From JACQCF01 sp043742785 (GTDB lineage: Bacteria > Omnitrophota > Gorgyraeia > Zapsychrales > Fredricksoniimonadaceae), in the NCBI GenBank assembly GCA_043742785.1, contig JAYTXU010000054.1, forward strand, positions 1 to 16,391: a stretch of DNA of 16,391 nucleotides, read 5' to 3'. Below, piece after piece: positions 15,749 to 16,391 of the stretch. Positions within the stretch are counted from its first letter, which is position 1; each line of letters begins with the position of its first letter. Position numbers and translations under genes: made by a program. A model generated the notes under the pieces. It ran no database searches. It was not told the DNA's origin and saw only the letters and a program-made list of their open reading frames with translations.

Positions 15749-16391
15749 TGATTCTTTCTTGTAAAAGTTTATGAACCTTCACATTTTCTTCTCGAGAAGT
15801 GATAATCTCAATAATCGTTGAAGTTAAAGATTTAAAAGCTTGTGTGTAGGCTTTAGTAAATTGCCCCACATCCATGGATTGGGTATAGTTTAATTCAAAC
15901 ATGCCCGCGGCATTGGCTAAGGTATAACTATGCGGCGTACCAAAATACTTCTCAAAGACGTCCTTCTGCTGAGCCACCGGTAAAAAAGAAAATATTCCCC
16001 CACCTCCATTATTTAAAACGACGATCACCAAAGGAACTGACAAATCCCGCAGCATCGCTAACGAATTTAAATCATGTAAAGCAGCCAAATCACCAATCAT
16101 CAAGGTAACCGGCTTAGCTAATGCTTGGGCAAATCCAGCAGCTGAAGCAATTGTCCCATCGATCCCGCTAGCTCCTCTATTTCCCCCTATTACAACAGCA
16201 TTGCCTTTAAAATCACCATAGAAATCCATATCACGAATAGGCATACTGTTAGACATAAACAGCCCTGATTCTTTAGGAATCAATTGTGATACCAGACGCG
16301 CTGCGCGTGGTTCAGAAACCCGCTCATCTCCCACAAAAAAATAGTCAATCGCTTGATCAACCTTCTGATTGGCTTTACTTAATTGTTTAAG
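15738..16391 (-). CDS. menD: MenD, C-terminal part (runs off right edge)
   Basis: The C-terminal roughly 217 residues of 2-succinyl-5-enolpyruvyl-6-hydroxy-3-cyclohexene-1-carboxylate synthase, the ThDP- and Mg-dependent enzyme that joins 2-oxoglutarate-derived succinic semialdehyde to isochorismate in menaquinone synthesis. Evidence is SNSMPIRDMDFY, then NRGASGIDGTIASAAGFA, GDLAALHDLNSL (the GD start of the ThDP-binding motif) and LNNGGGGIFSFLP (its NN end), all typical of MenD rather than other ThDP enzymes. The frame is open to the last base of the window (LSKANQKVDQAIDYFFVGDE precedes the first internal GTG at 16334), so this is a gene cut by the window edge, not a short gene. The protein ends at a TAA at 15738-15740, inside the helicase start. 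Confidence 0.93.
   Translation of the reverse strand, partial: LKQLSKANQKVDQAIDYFFVGDERVSEPRAARLVSQLIPKESGLFMSNSMPIRDMDFYGDFKGNAVVIGGNRGASGIDGTIASAAGFAQALAKPVTLMIGDLAALHDLNSLAMLRDLSVPLVIVVLNNGGGGIFSFLPVAQQKDVFEKYFGTPHSYTLANAAGMFELNYTQSMDVGQFTKAYTQAFKSLTSTIIEIITSREENVKVHKLLQERINGF

Noticed and set aside
15738..16334. Short stand-alone gene starting at GTG 16334
   Set aside because: The frame remains open to the window edge and the upstream residues continue the MenD sequence, so the GTG is an internal valine codon.

Overview
The window is a visibly AT-rich stretch of bacterial chromosome. Every supported gene is on the minus strand, so transcription runs from right (16391) to left (1), and intergenic gaps are short. 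The gene content points to a Gram-negative bacterium with a TCA cycle (citrate synthase of the proteobacterial type II form, AcnA-type aconitase, class II fumarase) and the classical menaquinone route (MenD). It also has a PilZ (c-di-GMP type) protein and exported proteins. The phylum cannot be fixed from the sequence alone. The YibF-like glutathione transferase and the E. coli-like citrate synthase fit Proteobacteria. The DUF3857 protein and the aldolase/dehydrogenase fusion are also common in other, less studied Gram-negative phyla.

Layout in transcription order. (a) 16391-10387: the 3' part of menD overlaps a PIF1-type helicase by 11 bases. An exported DUF3857/transglutaminase-like protein and a class II aldolase/short-chain dehydrogenase fusion follow at 7 and 12 base gaps, so the four look like one transcription unit. 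(b) 10386-7483: acnA has its own near-consensus sigma70 promoter and is followed by a 104-base intergenic block with two strong hairpins. (c) 7482-1: a tight run of a YibF-like GST, a Nudix hydrolase, a small three-helix membrane protein, gltA, a leucyl aminopeptidase, a band-7/SPFH protein, fumC, a PilZ protein, a TrmH-family methyltransferase and the start of an unidentified gene, with gaps of 1-57 bases.

The core is central metabolism. GltA and AcnA catalyse consecutive steps and FumC a later one, and the three lie in two adjacent same-direction units. The rest is housekeeping: peptide recycling, nucleotide clean-up, RNA methylation, a membrane scaffold protein and a DNA helicase.

The most notable structure is a 69-base element with 23-base perfect inverted arms inside the dehydrogenase half of the aldolase/SDR fusion (11010-11078). 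It keeps the reading frame and adds an atypical peptide just after the cofactor-binding strand. It resembles in principle the palindromic elements inserted in coding genes of Rickettsia, or a REP/MITE-type element captured in frame. A second notable point is that the transglutaminase-like domain of the DUF3857 protein has Ser where the catalytic Cys and His are expected. I see no rRNA, tRNA, CRISPR array, transposase or phage gene.
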